Source: Longimicrobium sp.
GTDB taxonomy: Bacteria; Gemmatimonadota; Gemmatimonadetes; Longimicrobiales; Longimicrobiaceae
DNA: 37,160 nt
Assembly (NCBI GenBank): GCA_036389795.1
Contig: DASVWD010000150.1
Location: 1-37,160 of the forward strand
Direction: 5' to 3'
A program made the translations under genes and the position numbers. Positions 7,104-15,672 of this stretch are shown here, in pieces; the first letter of the stretch is position 1; every line of letters starts with the position of its first letter. The notes beneath the pieces were generated by a model. The model made no database searches. It worked only from the letters and a program-made list of their open reading frames with translations, and was not told where the DNA came from.

Positions 7104-8372
7104 TCACACCGCCACAGCGGCGGTGGGGAGTGTCGGTGCGGCCATCGCGGGGATGGAGACCCGAGGCACGGCTGCCGCGGCGCGCTGCACTGCGCGGATC
7201 AGCGCGGGGTATGCGTCGAGCGCCTGCCGCGCGGCGTCGAGTTCGAGCCGCTCACGGCTGGTGTGGGCCAGCGCCTCCACCCCCGGCGCGAATCCAATGG
7301 TGGGGACGCCGTGCGTCCCACAGCTGTGCCCCCCGTCGGTGCCGAACTTCCACTGGCGGATTGCGGGGACGCGGCCGATCGCCTCACGGACGGCCCCCGC
7401 CGCGGCTACGACGACGGGGTGGTCGTCGTCCATCAAGAAGCCGGGGGTGAAGTTGGAGTGCTCGTCTTCCCATCCTGTCCACGCCCGGTGGGTGACCAGT
7501 CCGGGGAGAACGTCCACATGGATCCCCTCGACCCCTGGGACACGCTCCCGCAGCAGCATCCGGATCTGCGCCACCGCACGGTCCTCCTCCCACCCGGGAA
7601 GGACGCGCATGTCGAGGGTGACTCGGATCCGGTCGGGAATGACGTTCCCACCTTTCGGCCAGCATTCCAGTATGGTTGGGGTCAGCGTGGCGCGTCCCAA
7701 CACGGGATGGCACGGTTGCACCTCGGAGACTTCGCGCAGCGCCAGCAGGACGTGCGGAAGGACCAGGTTGGGGTTGCGGCCGCGCTCGGGAGCGCTGGCG
7801 TGCGCGGCGAGGCCGTGGATCTCCACCGCCAGCTCGGCGTGGCCGCGGTGGCCGGTGCACAGGTCCAGGTCGGTGGCCTCGCTGAGGATCACGGCGCCGG
7901 GGCGCTGGGGGAGCGTGCGCATCAGGTGCATCATCCCCCATCCGCCCTTCTCCTCGTAGACCGAGCAGACGGCCATGACGTCGCCCGCGGGGCGCTCGTC
8001 GACGAAGCGCGCGGCCGCGTACACCTGGAGCGCCAGCGGCCCCTTTACGTCCATCGACCCACGCCCGTGCAGGCACCCGCCGACGACCACGCCGCCGTAC
8101 GGCTCGTGCTTCCACGCGTCGGCGTCACCCGCGTCGACCACGTCCATGTGCGACGAGAGGACCACCGCCGGCGCCTCCCCTGTCCCGGCGATGCGGCCGA
8201 CAACGTTCCCCGGCCGGTCGATGTACGCCTCGTCGAACCCCAGGCGGCTGAGCTCGTCAACGATCCGCCGCGCCACCGCCCCCTCCTCGCCGGAAGGCGA
8301 GGGGATGCGGATCAGCCCGGCGGCGAACTCGATGGCGCGCTCGAACGACAGGTCCCGCCGCGCGCCGCTCAC
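7104..8372 (-). CDS. M20-family metallopeptidase (ArgE/DapE/carboxypeptidase type), copy A
   Basis: This is a zinc-dependent amidohydrolase/peptidase of 422 aa. Metal-ligand motifs are all present: SSHMDVVD (H75, D77), GRGSMDVKG (D108), the catalytic pair YEEKGG (E140, E141), SEATDLD and, near the end, LAHTSRERL. An internal M20 dimerisation domain (HGLAAHASAPERGRNPN) is recognisable. There is no signal peptide, so it is probably cytoplasmic. The GTG start at 8372 overlaps the aminotransferase stop by four bases (GTGA), which indicates coupled translation. The open frame continues further upstream but only as the aminotransferase's other frame. A second, closely similar copy is at 17346-18674 in the NRPS locus. 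The substrate is unknown; an N-acyl amino acid or a peptide end is typical for the family. Confidence 0.88.
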   Translation of the reverse strand: MSGARRDLSFERAIEFAAGLIRIPSPSGEEGAVARRIVDELSRLGFDEAYIDRPGNVVGRIAGTGEAPAVVLSSHMDVVDAGDADAWKHEPYGGVVVGGCLHGRGSMDVKGPLALQVYAAARFVDERPAGDVMAVCSVYEEKGGWGMMHLMRTLPQRPGAVILSEATDLDLCTGHRGHAELAVEIHGLAAHASAPERGRNPNLVLPHVLLALREVSEVQPCHPVLGRATLTPTILECWPKGGNVIPDRIRVTLDMRVLPGWEEDRAVAQIRMLLRERVPGVEGIHVDVLPGLVTHRAWTGWEDEHSNFTPGFLMDDDHPVVVAAAGAVREAIGRVPAIRQWKFGTDGGHSCGTHGVPTIGFAPGVEALAHTSRERLELDAARQALDAYPALIRAVQRAAAAVPRVSIPAMAAPTLPTAAVAV

Positions 8373-9598
8373 GCCGCACCTTCGATCGCGACGGCGGCGT
8401 CGCCGTACGCGCGGGCCTGCATGGAGTAGAGTGCCGCCGGCAAAGCCGGGGTGGCCGCGGTCTCCTCGATCAGCCGGTTCACCCGGAGGATCCCCTCCCG
8501 GGTCCGCTCCATGCTCTCCGTGCCCACCGACACCCGGATGAAGCGGTCGCACGACGCTCCGTAGCCGATGCCGGGGACGGTGCTCACCCGATGCTCCTCG
8601 AGCAGGCGCGTGCAGAACGCCTCGGACGTGAGCCTCGAGCGCGCGATCGAGACGAAGAAGTAGAAGGTGGAGTCGCCCGGCAGGTACTGCATCCCGCACG
8701 CGTCCATGAAGGCGGCCAACTCACCCCGCCGGCGCACCACGTCCGCGATTTGAGGGCCGGTGATTTCCAGGATCTGGTCGAAGTGCCGATCCAGGTAGTG
8801 CTGAAGAATGGTGGGCGCGCAGGTGACCAGGTGCTGGTTGATCTTGAGCACCTCGTCGATCACCCCGCGGCGCCCGATCACGTAACCCAGCCGCCACCCC
8901 GACATCCCGTGGTTCTTGGACATCGAGTTGCACACGATGGTGTGCTTCTTCTCCAGGTCCAGCGCCCCGCACGAAACGAAGTCGCCGTGGAGAACGAACT
9001 CGCTGTAGGCCTCGTCGGCCAGCAGGAACAGGTCGTTCGTGTCGGCCAGGTGGTGAAGGTGCTCCAGCTCCTCCACCGACAAGCGCTTGCCCGACGGGTT
9101 GTTTGGGTTGTTGACGATAATGGCCCGGGTGCGCGCGGTGATGAACTCGCCGAGCGCGAAGACGCTCCGGTCGTGCGGCACCATCACCGGCACGCCGTGG
9201 CAGAGCTTCACCTGCTCGGTGTAGCTCACCCAGGCGGGTTCCAGCACCAGCACCTCGTCACCGGGCGCCAGGATGGCCATCAGCGACATGTGGATGGCGA
9301 TCTTGGACCCGGCCGTGACCACGATCTCGGTCTCCGGGTTCACCGGGACGCCGTAGTGCGCGCCGTAGTAGGCGGCCAGCCGCCGCCGCAGCCCGAGGAT
9401 GCCGCGCGAGTGCGAGTAGTGGTAGCCGTCGGGCATCGGCAGGTCGTCGAAGCCGAACAGCGGGACATCGAAGAAGGCCTCGCCCAGGGAAAGCACGATC
9501 ACGTCCTCGCCCCGCGCCTTCATCTCGTAGACGAGGTTGTTGTAGCGGATCGAGACCGCCTCAACGATCTCACTCAGGTGCGGCGCCGGTGCGGGCAT
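8369..9598 (-). CDS. Class I/II PLP aminotransferase with foreign C-terminal tail
   Basis: This is a fold-I aspartate-aminotransferase-like enzyme (409 aa). Visible landmarks are the [16 protein letters not shown] helix start, NNPNNPSG (163-170), LLADEAYSE (D195), the PLP lysine K228 in [16 protein letters not shown], and RFIRVSVG near the end, which binds the substrate carboxylate. The ATG at 9598 is chosen because it has GAGGGGAAC just upstream; the frame extends further but into hydroxymethyltransferase debris. The normal domain ends around residue 380. The last ~25 residues ([15 protein letters not shown]...) instead resemble the C-terminus of the ABC exporter at 18667 (ELYLMQARSYA), which also precedes an M20 gene. 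I infer a recombination that joined the aminotransferase to the end of a lost exporter gene. The amino donor and acceptor are unknown; supply of an unusual amino acid is likely. Confidence 0.88.
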   Translation of the reverse strand: MPAPAPHLSEIVEAVSIRYNNLVYEMKARGEDVIVLSLGEAFFDVPLFGFDDLPMPDGYHYSHSRGILGLRRRLAAYYGAHYGVPVNPETEIVVTAGSKIAIHMSLMAILAPGDEVLVLEPAWVSYTEQVKLCHGVPVMVPHDRSVFALGEFITARTRAIIVNNPNNPSGKRLSVEELEHLHHLADTNDLFLLADEAYSEFVLHGDFVSCGALDLEKKHTIVCNSMSKNHGMSGWRLGYVIGRRGVIDEVLKINQHLVTCAPTILQHYLDRHFDQILEITGPQIADVVRRRGELAAFMDACGMQYLPGDSTFYFFVSIARSRLTSEAFCTRLLEEHRVSTVPGIGYGASCDRFIRVSVGTESMERTREGILRVNRLIEETAATPALPAALYSMQARAYGDAAVAIEGAA

Positions 9599-9727
9599 GG
9601 GTTCCCCTCGTGTAGCATGTGGAAGTACGAGGCGGGGCGGCGAGGCGCCCGTCAAGATCGTAAGGAGCGGGGTGACGGGGCCGTCCGGCGAACGCGTCCA
9701 GGCGCCGGCCGGGAGTTCCGGGGCAAT

Positions 9728-10481
9728 ACCCGGAAGAGGGAAGCCCGCGCAGAGCCGCCGGACCTCTTCGCGCACCGAGTGCCGTAGCCAGAGAGTGCAT
9801 GACGCGAAAGGTCTCCATCCGCGAAGCCCTCGGCGGCATCATCATCGAAGCGCCGTCCCCAGCCGGCGGCGCGCGGCGAACAGCCCGGGGCCGGGCTCCA
9901 CGGCGAACGGCACCTCGGACCGGCGGACCGGGTCGGAGCCCGGCACGATGTGGTTGTCGGCGCCCGCCGCCGCCAGCGCTCGGGCACTGAACGGCGTGGA
10001 AGCAGACGCCGGAGACGGAGGGCCGGCCCCCGTGCGACAGGTGGCCGCCGGCATCCAGGTCCAGCCCAAGCACCGTGTCGCCGGGCGCCGCAGGCCGAAC
10101 ATCACGATCTGGTTGGCCGAGGTCCCTGAGTGTGAGTGCGGCTGCACGTTGGCGAAGCGTGCGCCGAAGGCGCGGCGCGCCCGCTCCACGGCCAGCCGCT
10201 CCACTGGGTCGACCACCTCGCACTCCGCGTGGAAGCGCGCGTCAGGGTACCCCTCGGTGGTGGTGTTCAGCAGCGCCGACCCCTGGCACGCCAGCACGGC
10301 GGGATCGGCGATGCTCGACGCAGCCACCCTCGTCAGCGTCTCGGCCTGCCGCCGGTGCTCGCGGGCGATCAGCTCGTGCAGCACCGGGTCGCCCGTGTGC
10401 AGGCGCTCCAGCCCGCTTCGTTCCGTGGCCCCACGGCGCAGGCCTCCGGCCCTGCGCGTCGTGGTCGGTCAGATCAGCCAT
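9728..10481 (-). pseudogene. Degraded serine hydroxymethyltransferase-like gene
   Basis: Read on the minus strand in shifting frames, this is an SHMT-family enzyme. It starts MADLTDHDAQGRR (10481), then changes frame to LERLHTGDPVLHELIAREHR...[20 protein letters not shown]...[16 protein letters not shown], changes again to [20 protein letters not shown] (near 10080), then GADNHIV (near 9960), and ends [12 protein letters not shown] (9728). At least three frame changes are needed. The central part with the PLP-binding lysine (normally TTTHK) is missing, so it cannot be active. It lies directly upstream of the aminotransferase in the same direction and was probably its operon partner. SHMT-like enzymes also act as transaldolases or alpha-methylserine synthases in natural-product pathways, and the original role cannot be told. 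Confidence 0.7.
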
Positions 10482-11294
10482 CGCTTCTCCGCCAGCCCGG
10501 TTGCCGGACCCGTTCGAAGCCTGCAGCGGAGACCTGCCCGCGGCCTCCCGACGGCCGTGGGCCGGGACTGCGGGCCCAGCGTTCACTCTCGCCTTGCGCA
10601 GCCCCGGCGGAGCATGCCGGGTGCCGATCTCCTCAGGGGTACCGCGACGCACTTCCTGTCTGCATCCCGTCTTCCCCGTCCCCGTCCATGCCGACGCGCC
10701 GCCCCGGCCACGCACCGTGTCGCCGTGGCCACCATACACAAGTTCCCGGGAGCGCGTGGCTCGGGGTTCCCCCGACGCGCGGCCGGCTCACCCCCCGTGC
10801 CGTACAGAACCGGCGTGAACCGTGTTAAATGTAAGCTAACATGCTTCCTCCCTTTCCGCACGGGTGACGCAAGCCGAGCGGCCCGATTGGATGGGTCGGA
10901 AAGGAAAAGCAACTGGCCGGATGAATCCACGTCCCACTTTGCGACCACGCCGTTTTGCAACGTTATCGATATCAGCGGTGCTGGGGGATCGGCCCTGGTG
11001 GGGGGAAAGGAACGCGGATCTCCGGGTCGCTCGGGATGGCGCGACCGAGCCGGTGCCTCTTGTTCATTCAGAGGAGCGAGATTACCATCTTTATCGATCC
11101 GCAATGGTGAAAGCAGCCGGAACGTTTGGTCGGCGGATCACACCTCAACAAAGAGAGGGATGCGTGTTCGCCAAGGATTTCGGGCTGCCGCAAGGCACGC
11201 TCAAGCTGCTCGCGCCGGGGGAGCGGAGCCGGATCGGCGAGCGGTCGCCGGGGTGGCGACGCTTCGCGTCCGCCGCGAGCCGGGCGAGGTGACC
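10482..11294. other. Intergenic region between divergent units
   Basis: This is 813 bp with no convincing gene; open frames on both strands lack motifs and ribosome sites. Part of it (about 10800-11160) is clearly less GC-rich than the surroundings and would hold the promoters of the plus-strand permease and, formerly, of the minus-strand hydroxymethyltransferase. A small dyad TGTTA (10823-10827) / TAACA (10837-10841), spacer 9 nt, could be an operator. No tRNA or other RNA gene was recognised. Confidence 0.4.
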
Positions 11295-13787
11295 ATGCGC
11301 GATCGCAACGCCGCCCCGGTCCACGACCAGCTCCCCGCCGGCGACCGGCGCGCCGGAGGCGGGCGCGGCTGGCTCAACGACTTCCGCCAGGACATCCGCT
11401 TCGCGCTACGCTCCGCCGCGCGCGCGCCCCTCCTCACCCTCCTCGCCCTGCTGACGCTGGCGGTGGGCATCGGCGCCAACGCCGCGGTCTTCGGCGTGGT
11501 GAAGTCGGTGCTCCTCGACGCGCTTCCCTACGACGACGCCGACCGCCTGGTGCGCGTTTACGGCCGCCTGGAAGACGGCTCGCTGGAGCGCTCCTCCCTG
11601 AGCGCCGGCACCATCAGCGACCTGGGCCAGCGGCAGCGCTCCTTCGCCCGCCTCGCGCACTTCTATCCCAACGTCGTCGACGTGACGTACGTCCGGGGGG
11701 GCGTCCCGGCGGTGCTGACGGTCGCGCTGGTGGGCCCGACGTTCTTCCAGACGCTCGGCGTCGCTCCACGCGCCGGCCGCTCGTTCACCGAGGCCGACGC
11801 GGCGACGGGCGCTCCGCTGGTGGCGATGCTGAGCCACGAGGCGTGGATGCGCGAGTTCGGGGGCGATCCGGGGATCGTCGGCCGGAGGATCGACCTCGAC
11901 GGGGTGACCGAGGTGGTCGGGATCCTGCCGCGCGGGTTCGTCAGCCCCATCGGCGAGGCGGACGTGGTGTTCCCGCTCGACATCGGCCCCGCGCTGGCCG
12001 ACCCGGTCCGCGCGCGCGGGCAGCACTACCTGGGACTCATCGGACGCCTCAAGCCCGGCATCGGCACCGACCAGGCGCAGCGCGAGCTCGCCGGGATCAG
12101 CGCCGACCTGGCGCGCGAGCACCCCGGCTCGGGCGGCTTCACCATGCAGGCGGTCTCGCTCCGCGACTCGATGGTCGGCGACACGCGCACCCCGCTGATC
12201 GTGCTGATGGCGAGCGCCGCCCTGGTGCTCCTGATCACCTGCGCCAACCTGGCCGGCGCCCTCCTGTCGCGGACGATCTCGCGCCGGAAGGAGTTCGCCG
12301 TCCGCGTCGCGCTCGGCGCGGGCCGCGGCCGGCTGGTGCGGCAGCTCCTGACCGAGAGCGTGCTGCTGGCCGCGGCGGGCGGCCTGGCGGGGCTCCTTCT
12401 CGCGGTGCTCGGGCTGGCCTTCCTGCGCAAGCTGGCGCCCCCGGCGCTTCCGACGTACGCCGAGTTGTCGCTGGACGGGGGCGCCGTGATCGCCACCATG
12501 CTGGTCGCGCTGCTGACGGGGATCGCGTTCGGCGTCACGCCGGCGCTTTCCGCCGGGCGCCAGGATCCGCAGGCGAGCCTCCGGGACGAGACGCGCGGCA
12601 CCAGCGAGAGTGTCCGCTCGCGGCGGCTGCGCGGCGTGCTGGTGGCGGGGCAGATCGCGCTCTGCGTCAGCCTTCTGTCCGGCGCCGGCCTCCTCGTCCG
12701 CAGCCTCTGGGCGATGACCTCCGCGCCGCTCGGCTTCGACCCCGACGGCGTGCTGACGGCGAAGGTACAGCTCCCGTCGGGCAACTACGGGTCGCTGGAT
12801 TCGCGCATCCGCTTCTTCGAGCAGTACGAGGAGCGCCTGCGCGCCCTTCCGGGGGTGACCGGCGTGGCGAGCACCAGCGAGCTCCCCATGCCGGAGATGA
12901 ACCGCAACGGCCTGGAGATCGAGGGCGTGGCCTGGCCGGAGAGCGAGCAGCACTTCATCGCCTACTCCAGCGTCTCGGACGACTACTTCCGGACGATGCG
13001 CATTCCGCTGCGGCGCGGCCGCACCTTCGGACCGTCCGAGCGGACGAACACGACGCAGGCGATCGTCATCAACGAGGCGATGGCGAAGCGCTACTGGCCC
13101 AGGGGTGACGCCCTGGGCGCCCGCATCCACCTGGGTCCCCACGCCGAGGGGGCGTGGGCCGAGGTGGTGGGCATCGTCGGCGACGTGCGCAACGATCCCG
13201 CGCTCCCGCGGCCGGACCCGATGGCGTTCGCGTCGCGGCGACAGGAGACGTTCGGCAGCCGGGTCTTCGTCATCCGGACCGGGGGCGATCCGCTCGCCCT
13301 GGTGAAGCCCGCCGAGCGCGTTCTCCGGGAGCTCGATCCCACCCTCCCCCTTCGCGACCCCGCCCCCCTGCGTGCGATCCTCGACGAGGGGCTGGCCGGC
13401 CGGCGTCTGCCGGTGCTGCTGATGACGGCGTTCGGCGCGCTGGCGCTCCTCCTGGCCACGGTGGGCGTGTACGCGATGTTCGCCGCCATGGCGGCCGCGC
13501 GGGAACAGGAGTTCGGCATCCGGGTCGCCCTCGGCTCGACACCCCGCGCCATCGCGAGGCTGGTGCTGCGGCAGGGGGGCGTGTGGATGGCGGCCGGGCT
13601 GGCCGGGGGCGCGCTGGGCGTGGTGCTGATCGCGCGGCTCCTGCGCGACCTCCTCTACGGCGTTCCGCAGTTCGACCCCATCGCCATCGGCATGGCCGTC
13701 GTGATGCTGCTGGCGTGCGCCACCGCCGCGCTCCTCGTCCCCGTCCGCCGCGCCACCCGCGTGGACCCGACCTCGATCCTGCGGTAG
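11295..13787 (+). CDS. MacB/FtsX-type double permease (ADOP family)
   Basis: This is an 830-aa membrane protein with a duplicated MacB periplasmic-core plus FtsX permease layout. Predicted membrane helices are near residues 38-60 (LLTLLALLTLAVGIGANAAV), around 305-330, 350-380, 390-410, 440-465, and a final trio in the last 120 residues, ending in the typical RRATRVDPTSILR. Large soluble domains lie after the first helix of each half. This is the arrangement of acidobacterial duplicated orphan permeases, ABC-exporter membrane parts encoded without a neighbouring ATPase. No ATP-binding motif is present here. The start at ATG 11295 follows GAGGTGACC, a good ribosome site; the frame is open much further upstream but without coding signs. 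It may export a small molecule or act in envelope stress, and a link to the NRPS locus is possible but unproven. Confidence 0.85.
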   Translation: MRDRNAAPVHDQLPAGDRRAGGGRGWLNDFRQDIRFALRSAARAPLLTLLALLTLAVGIGANAAVFGVVKSVLLDALPYDDADRLVRVYGRLEDGSLERSSLSAGTISDLGQRQRSFARLAHFYPNVVDVTYVRGGVPAVLTVALVGPTFFQTLGVAPRAGRSFTEADAATGAPLVAMLSHEAWMREFGGDPGIVGRRIDLDGVTEVVGILPRGFVSPIGEADVVFPLDIGPALADPVRARGQHYLGLIGRLKPGIGTDQAQRELAGISADLAREHPGSGGFTMQAVSLRDSMVGDTRTPLIVLMASAALVLLITCANLAGALLSRTISRRKEFAVRVALGAGRGRLVRQLLTESVLLAAAGGLAGLLLAVLGLAFLRKLAPPALPTYAELSLDGGAVIATMLVALLTGIAFGVTPALSAGRQDPQASLRDETRGTSESVRSRRLRGVLVAGQIALCVSLLSGAGLLVRSLWAMTSAPLGFDPDGVLTAKVQLPSGNYGSLDSRIRFFEQYEERLRALPGVTGVASTSELPMPEMNRNGLEIEGVAWPESEQHFIAYSSVSDDYFRTMRIPLRRGRTFGPSERTNTTQAIVINEAMAKRYWPRGDALGARIHLGPHAEGAWAEVVGIVGDVRNDPALPRPDPMAFASRRQETFGSRVFVIRTGGDPLALVKPAERVLRELDPTLPLRDPAPLRAILDEGLAGRRLPVLLMTAFGALALLLATVGVYAMFAAMAAAREQEFGIRVALGSTPRAIARLVLRQGGVWMAAGLAGGALGVVLIARLLRDLLYGVPQFDPIAIGMAVVMLLACATAALLVPVRRATRVDPTSILR

Positions 13788-13844
13788 GGGAGGACGCCCC
13801 GGGAGGAGCCCTTCGGATCGCGGGCACCCGTCCCGGAACGGCCG

Positions 13845-13925
13845 GGCGCCGCACTGGCGTTCATGGCCATCCTGGATCCGGGCGACGAGGTGCCCATCCC
13901 CGGGCCCGCCACCGGGTGGGCTGCC
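13845..13925 (+). pseudogene. Short remnant of a PLP aminotransferase
   Basis: The plus-strand frame around 13845-13925 reads AALAFMAILDPGDEVPIPGP. This matches the region [20 protein letters not shown] of the aminotransferase at 8369-9598 and the general ALxxxMAILDPGDEVLIPxPxW signature of the family. Only about 20 residues are recognisable and both sides are unrelated. It lies 57 bp downstream of the permease, on the opposite strand to the intact aminotransferase. It is probably debris from a rearrangement. Confidence 0.5.
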
Positions 13926-14189
13926 CCGGGCAGGCGCGCCTCCGCCACGCGCACCCGGTCGATCACGGTGCGGGGAGCCAGATCGCCCGGAGGAGCTGGG
14001 CAGGGAGATGGGTCGAGCGAAAAACGACGACACGGCCACCCGACGCTGATGCGTCGAGCGGCCGTTTCAACGAGGGGTGAGCGAGGGGACTTGTCCCCCA
14101 CCTCCAGGCCTGCGCGTAGAGGCCGCGGATTCCCGAACGCGTGGGGGGGGGCGCGACGTAACAATCGCCGGTCCTCATACCAAGTCCGC

Positions 14190-14223
14190 ATCGGCCCCGC
14201 GGCATGGCTGCCGCGGGGCCGAT
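14190..14223. terminator. Perfect 15-bp hairpin at the end of the biosynthetic operon
   Basis: The inverted repeat ATCGGCCCCGCGGCA / TGCCGCGGGGCCGAT has a 4-nt loop (TGGC). It lies 50 bp past the stop of the last minus-strand gene. It lacks a T-run on either side, so it may act as a strong GC hairpin or 3'-end stabiliser rather than a classical intrinsic terminator. It could also block transcription arriving from the plus-strand permease. Confidence 0.65.
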
Positions 14224-14273
14224 CCGTCTGCCGTCGCCACCCTCCCGAACCGTACGTCAGGCCGCCGCGGCGC

Positions 14274-15326
14274 TCAGGGGTGAACGACCGAGCGCTCCGG
14301 GTTCGGCCCCTCCCACTCCTCGGCAAGGAGCTTCTCCCATTCGTTCAGCACGTTCGACAGGCGGAACTCCTCGCGGCCGCGTACCTGCAGGCGGCCGTTC
14401 TCCTTCCAGTCGATGATCCGCTGGATCACCGCGTCGGGGTCCGACATATCCATCAGTTCGTCGGGATGGTAGCGGACTTCCTCGTTGGCCCCCAGATACC
14501 CGCCGATCCAGGGCGTACCCACCGCGTCGGCCTCCGCGTGCACCAGGCCGAACGTCTCCGGCCGCCGTACGTTGCAGTCGAGGACCATGAACGAGCTGCG
14601 CACCTCCTGGATCACGTCCTTCCACGGCAGCTTGCCCAGGTACACCACCCGGTCCGTGGGAAGCTCGAAGCCCATCTCCCGGTACCCGGGGCTCGCCACG
14701 TACAAACGCACGTCCCGCAGCTGCGGGTAATGGGGGAACCGGGAGAAGAGGGTCAGCGTTTCGCGGAGCCCTTTGTCGGGGATGGAGAAGTAGATGAACT
14801 TGTCGGGGTCTACCGGCGTGGCGTCCGGCTGCAGGTCGTCGGGGATCGGGTTGTAGATGTACACCACGCGGTTCTCGTCGCCAGCGTAGCCGAACGCGCG
14901 CATGCAGTTGATCCACTGCTCCCGCTGCCACGCGCTCACCAGGATCGCGGTGCCGTTGTTTCCGATCAGCGCCTCCGTGTCCATAACGAACGGTTCGCCG
15001 GGGACCGGGACGTCCTGGTAGTACTCGAACCCGCGGGCCCGGGGCCACCGCTTCGAAATCTCGTCCAGCCGCCGAGCCGACCACACGCATACTACGTGGG
15101 TGGGGACGAAGTCTCCGATGTCCGTGAACGGCGTGACCTCAACGCCGTTCACGATCGCGCGGTCGGCACGGCCAAGCTGGGCGATGCACACGCGGTGGCC
15201 GCGCCTCACGAGCCCTTCCGCGATCCGGGTGACGGTGCTCTCAGTGCCCCCCTGCGGCTTGTTTTCCAGCGTGTTTCCGTCGTACGGCTTGCCGGTCACC
15301 TCGTCCACGAACAGGATGCGGTACAT
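14274..15326 (-). CDS. GT4-like glycosyltransferase
   Basis: This 350-aa protein has a GT-B fold glycosyltransferase pattern. The N-terminal half starts MYRILFVDEVTGKPYDGN, contains GGTESTVTRIAEGLVRRGHRV, the donor-independent nucleotide-sugar family start, and a Rossmann-type middle. The C-terminal half has the nucleotide-sugar binding segment RRPETFGLVHAEADAVGTPWI, matching the GT4 E-x7-E pattern region. There is no membrane segment. ATG 15326 is preceded by AGGAGTGAC, a good ribosome site. It is the last gene of the minus-strand set, 346 bp behind the other glycosyltransferase, and is followed by a strong hairpin. It would transfer a sugar from a nucleotide donor, perhaps to the peptide-polyketide product or to the cell envelope. 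Neither donor nor acceptor can be read from the sequence. Confidence 0.82.
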   Translation of the reverse strand: MYRILFVDEVTGKPYDGNTLENKPQGGTESTVTRIAEGLVRRGHRVCIAQLGRADRAIVNGVEVTPFTDIGDFVPTHVVCVWSARRLDEISKRWPRARGFEYYQDVPVPGEPFVMDTEALIGNNGTAILVSAWQREQWINCMRAFGYAGDENRVVYIYNPIPDDLQPDATPVDPDKFIYFSIPDKGLRETLTLFSRFPHYPQLRDVRLYVASPGYREMGFELPTDRVVYLGKLPWKDVIQEVRSSFMVLDCNVRRPETFGLVHAEADAVGTPWIGGYLGANEEVRYHPDELMDMSDPDAVIQRIIDWKENGRLQVRGREEFRLSNVLNEWEKLLAEEWEGPNPERSVVHP

Positions 15327-15672
15327 TCAGTCACTCCTGACGAAGAATGGCGGAACGGGAAGCGACCCCGCGAGGGGGCACGCGCGTGAAACGAGGCGTC
15401 GGCGGCGCCGGTGGACGACCGGGTCGGTCGATCGGCTGGACGGAGAAGAGCACCGCCAGCCGGCCGTCCACGTCCGCCGGGTCGATCCACCCCGGGACGT
15501 GCCAGTCCGCGACACCAGCCCGGTGTGCATCCGGCACCCGACGGGGAACGGGGAACGGCATGGCCGGGGTGGAGCCCGCCCGCGCCGTCTCCACCAGCGT
15601 CGCCGGCGAAACGCCCTCGGCCGGCGCGGAGGCGCGGCCGGCGGCGGCCCGGACGGAGCGGCCCGGCGCGTC
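15327..15672 (-). other. Gap with a frame continuing past the glycosyltransferase stop
   Basis: This 346-bp gap separates the two glycosyltransferase genes. The minus-strand frame of the upstream gene (15673-17349) stays open after its TGA for another ~113 codons, down to 15331. It includes protein-like text such as GVADWHVPGWIDPADVDGRL followed by AVLFSVQPIDRPG. An internal GTG at 15594 could start an 87-aa protein, without a clear ribosome site. It may be a lost C-terminal part of the glycosyltransferase or unused sequence. I do not recognise a family. Confidence 0.35.

Noticed and set aside
8373-8699. Longer N-terminus for M20 copy A
   Set aside because: That part is the other frame of the aminotransferase; similarity with copy B starts right after GTG 8372.
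9597-11294. Open frame upstream of and continuous with the permease, which would make a ~1400-aa protein
   Set aside because: The first 566 codons have no family motifs, run antisense through the hydroxymethyltransferase remnant, and a good ribosome site with ATG lies at 11295.
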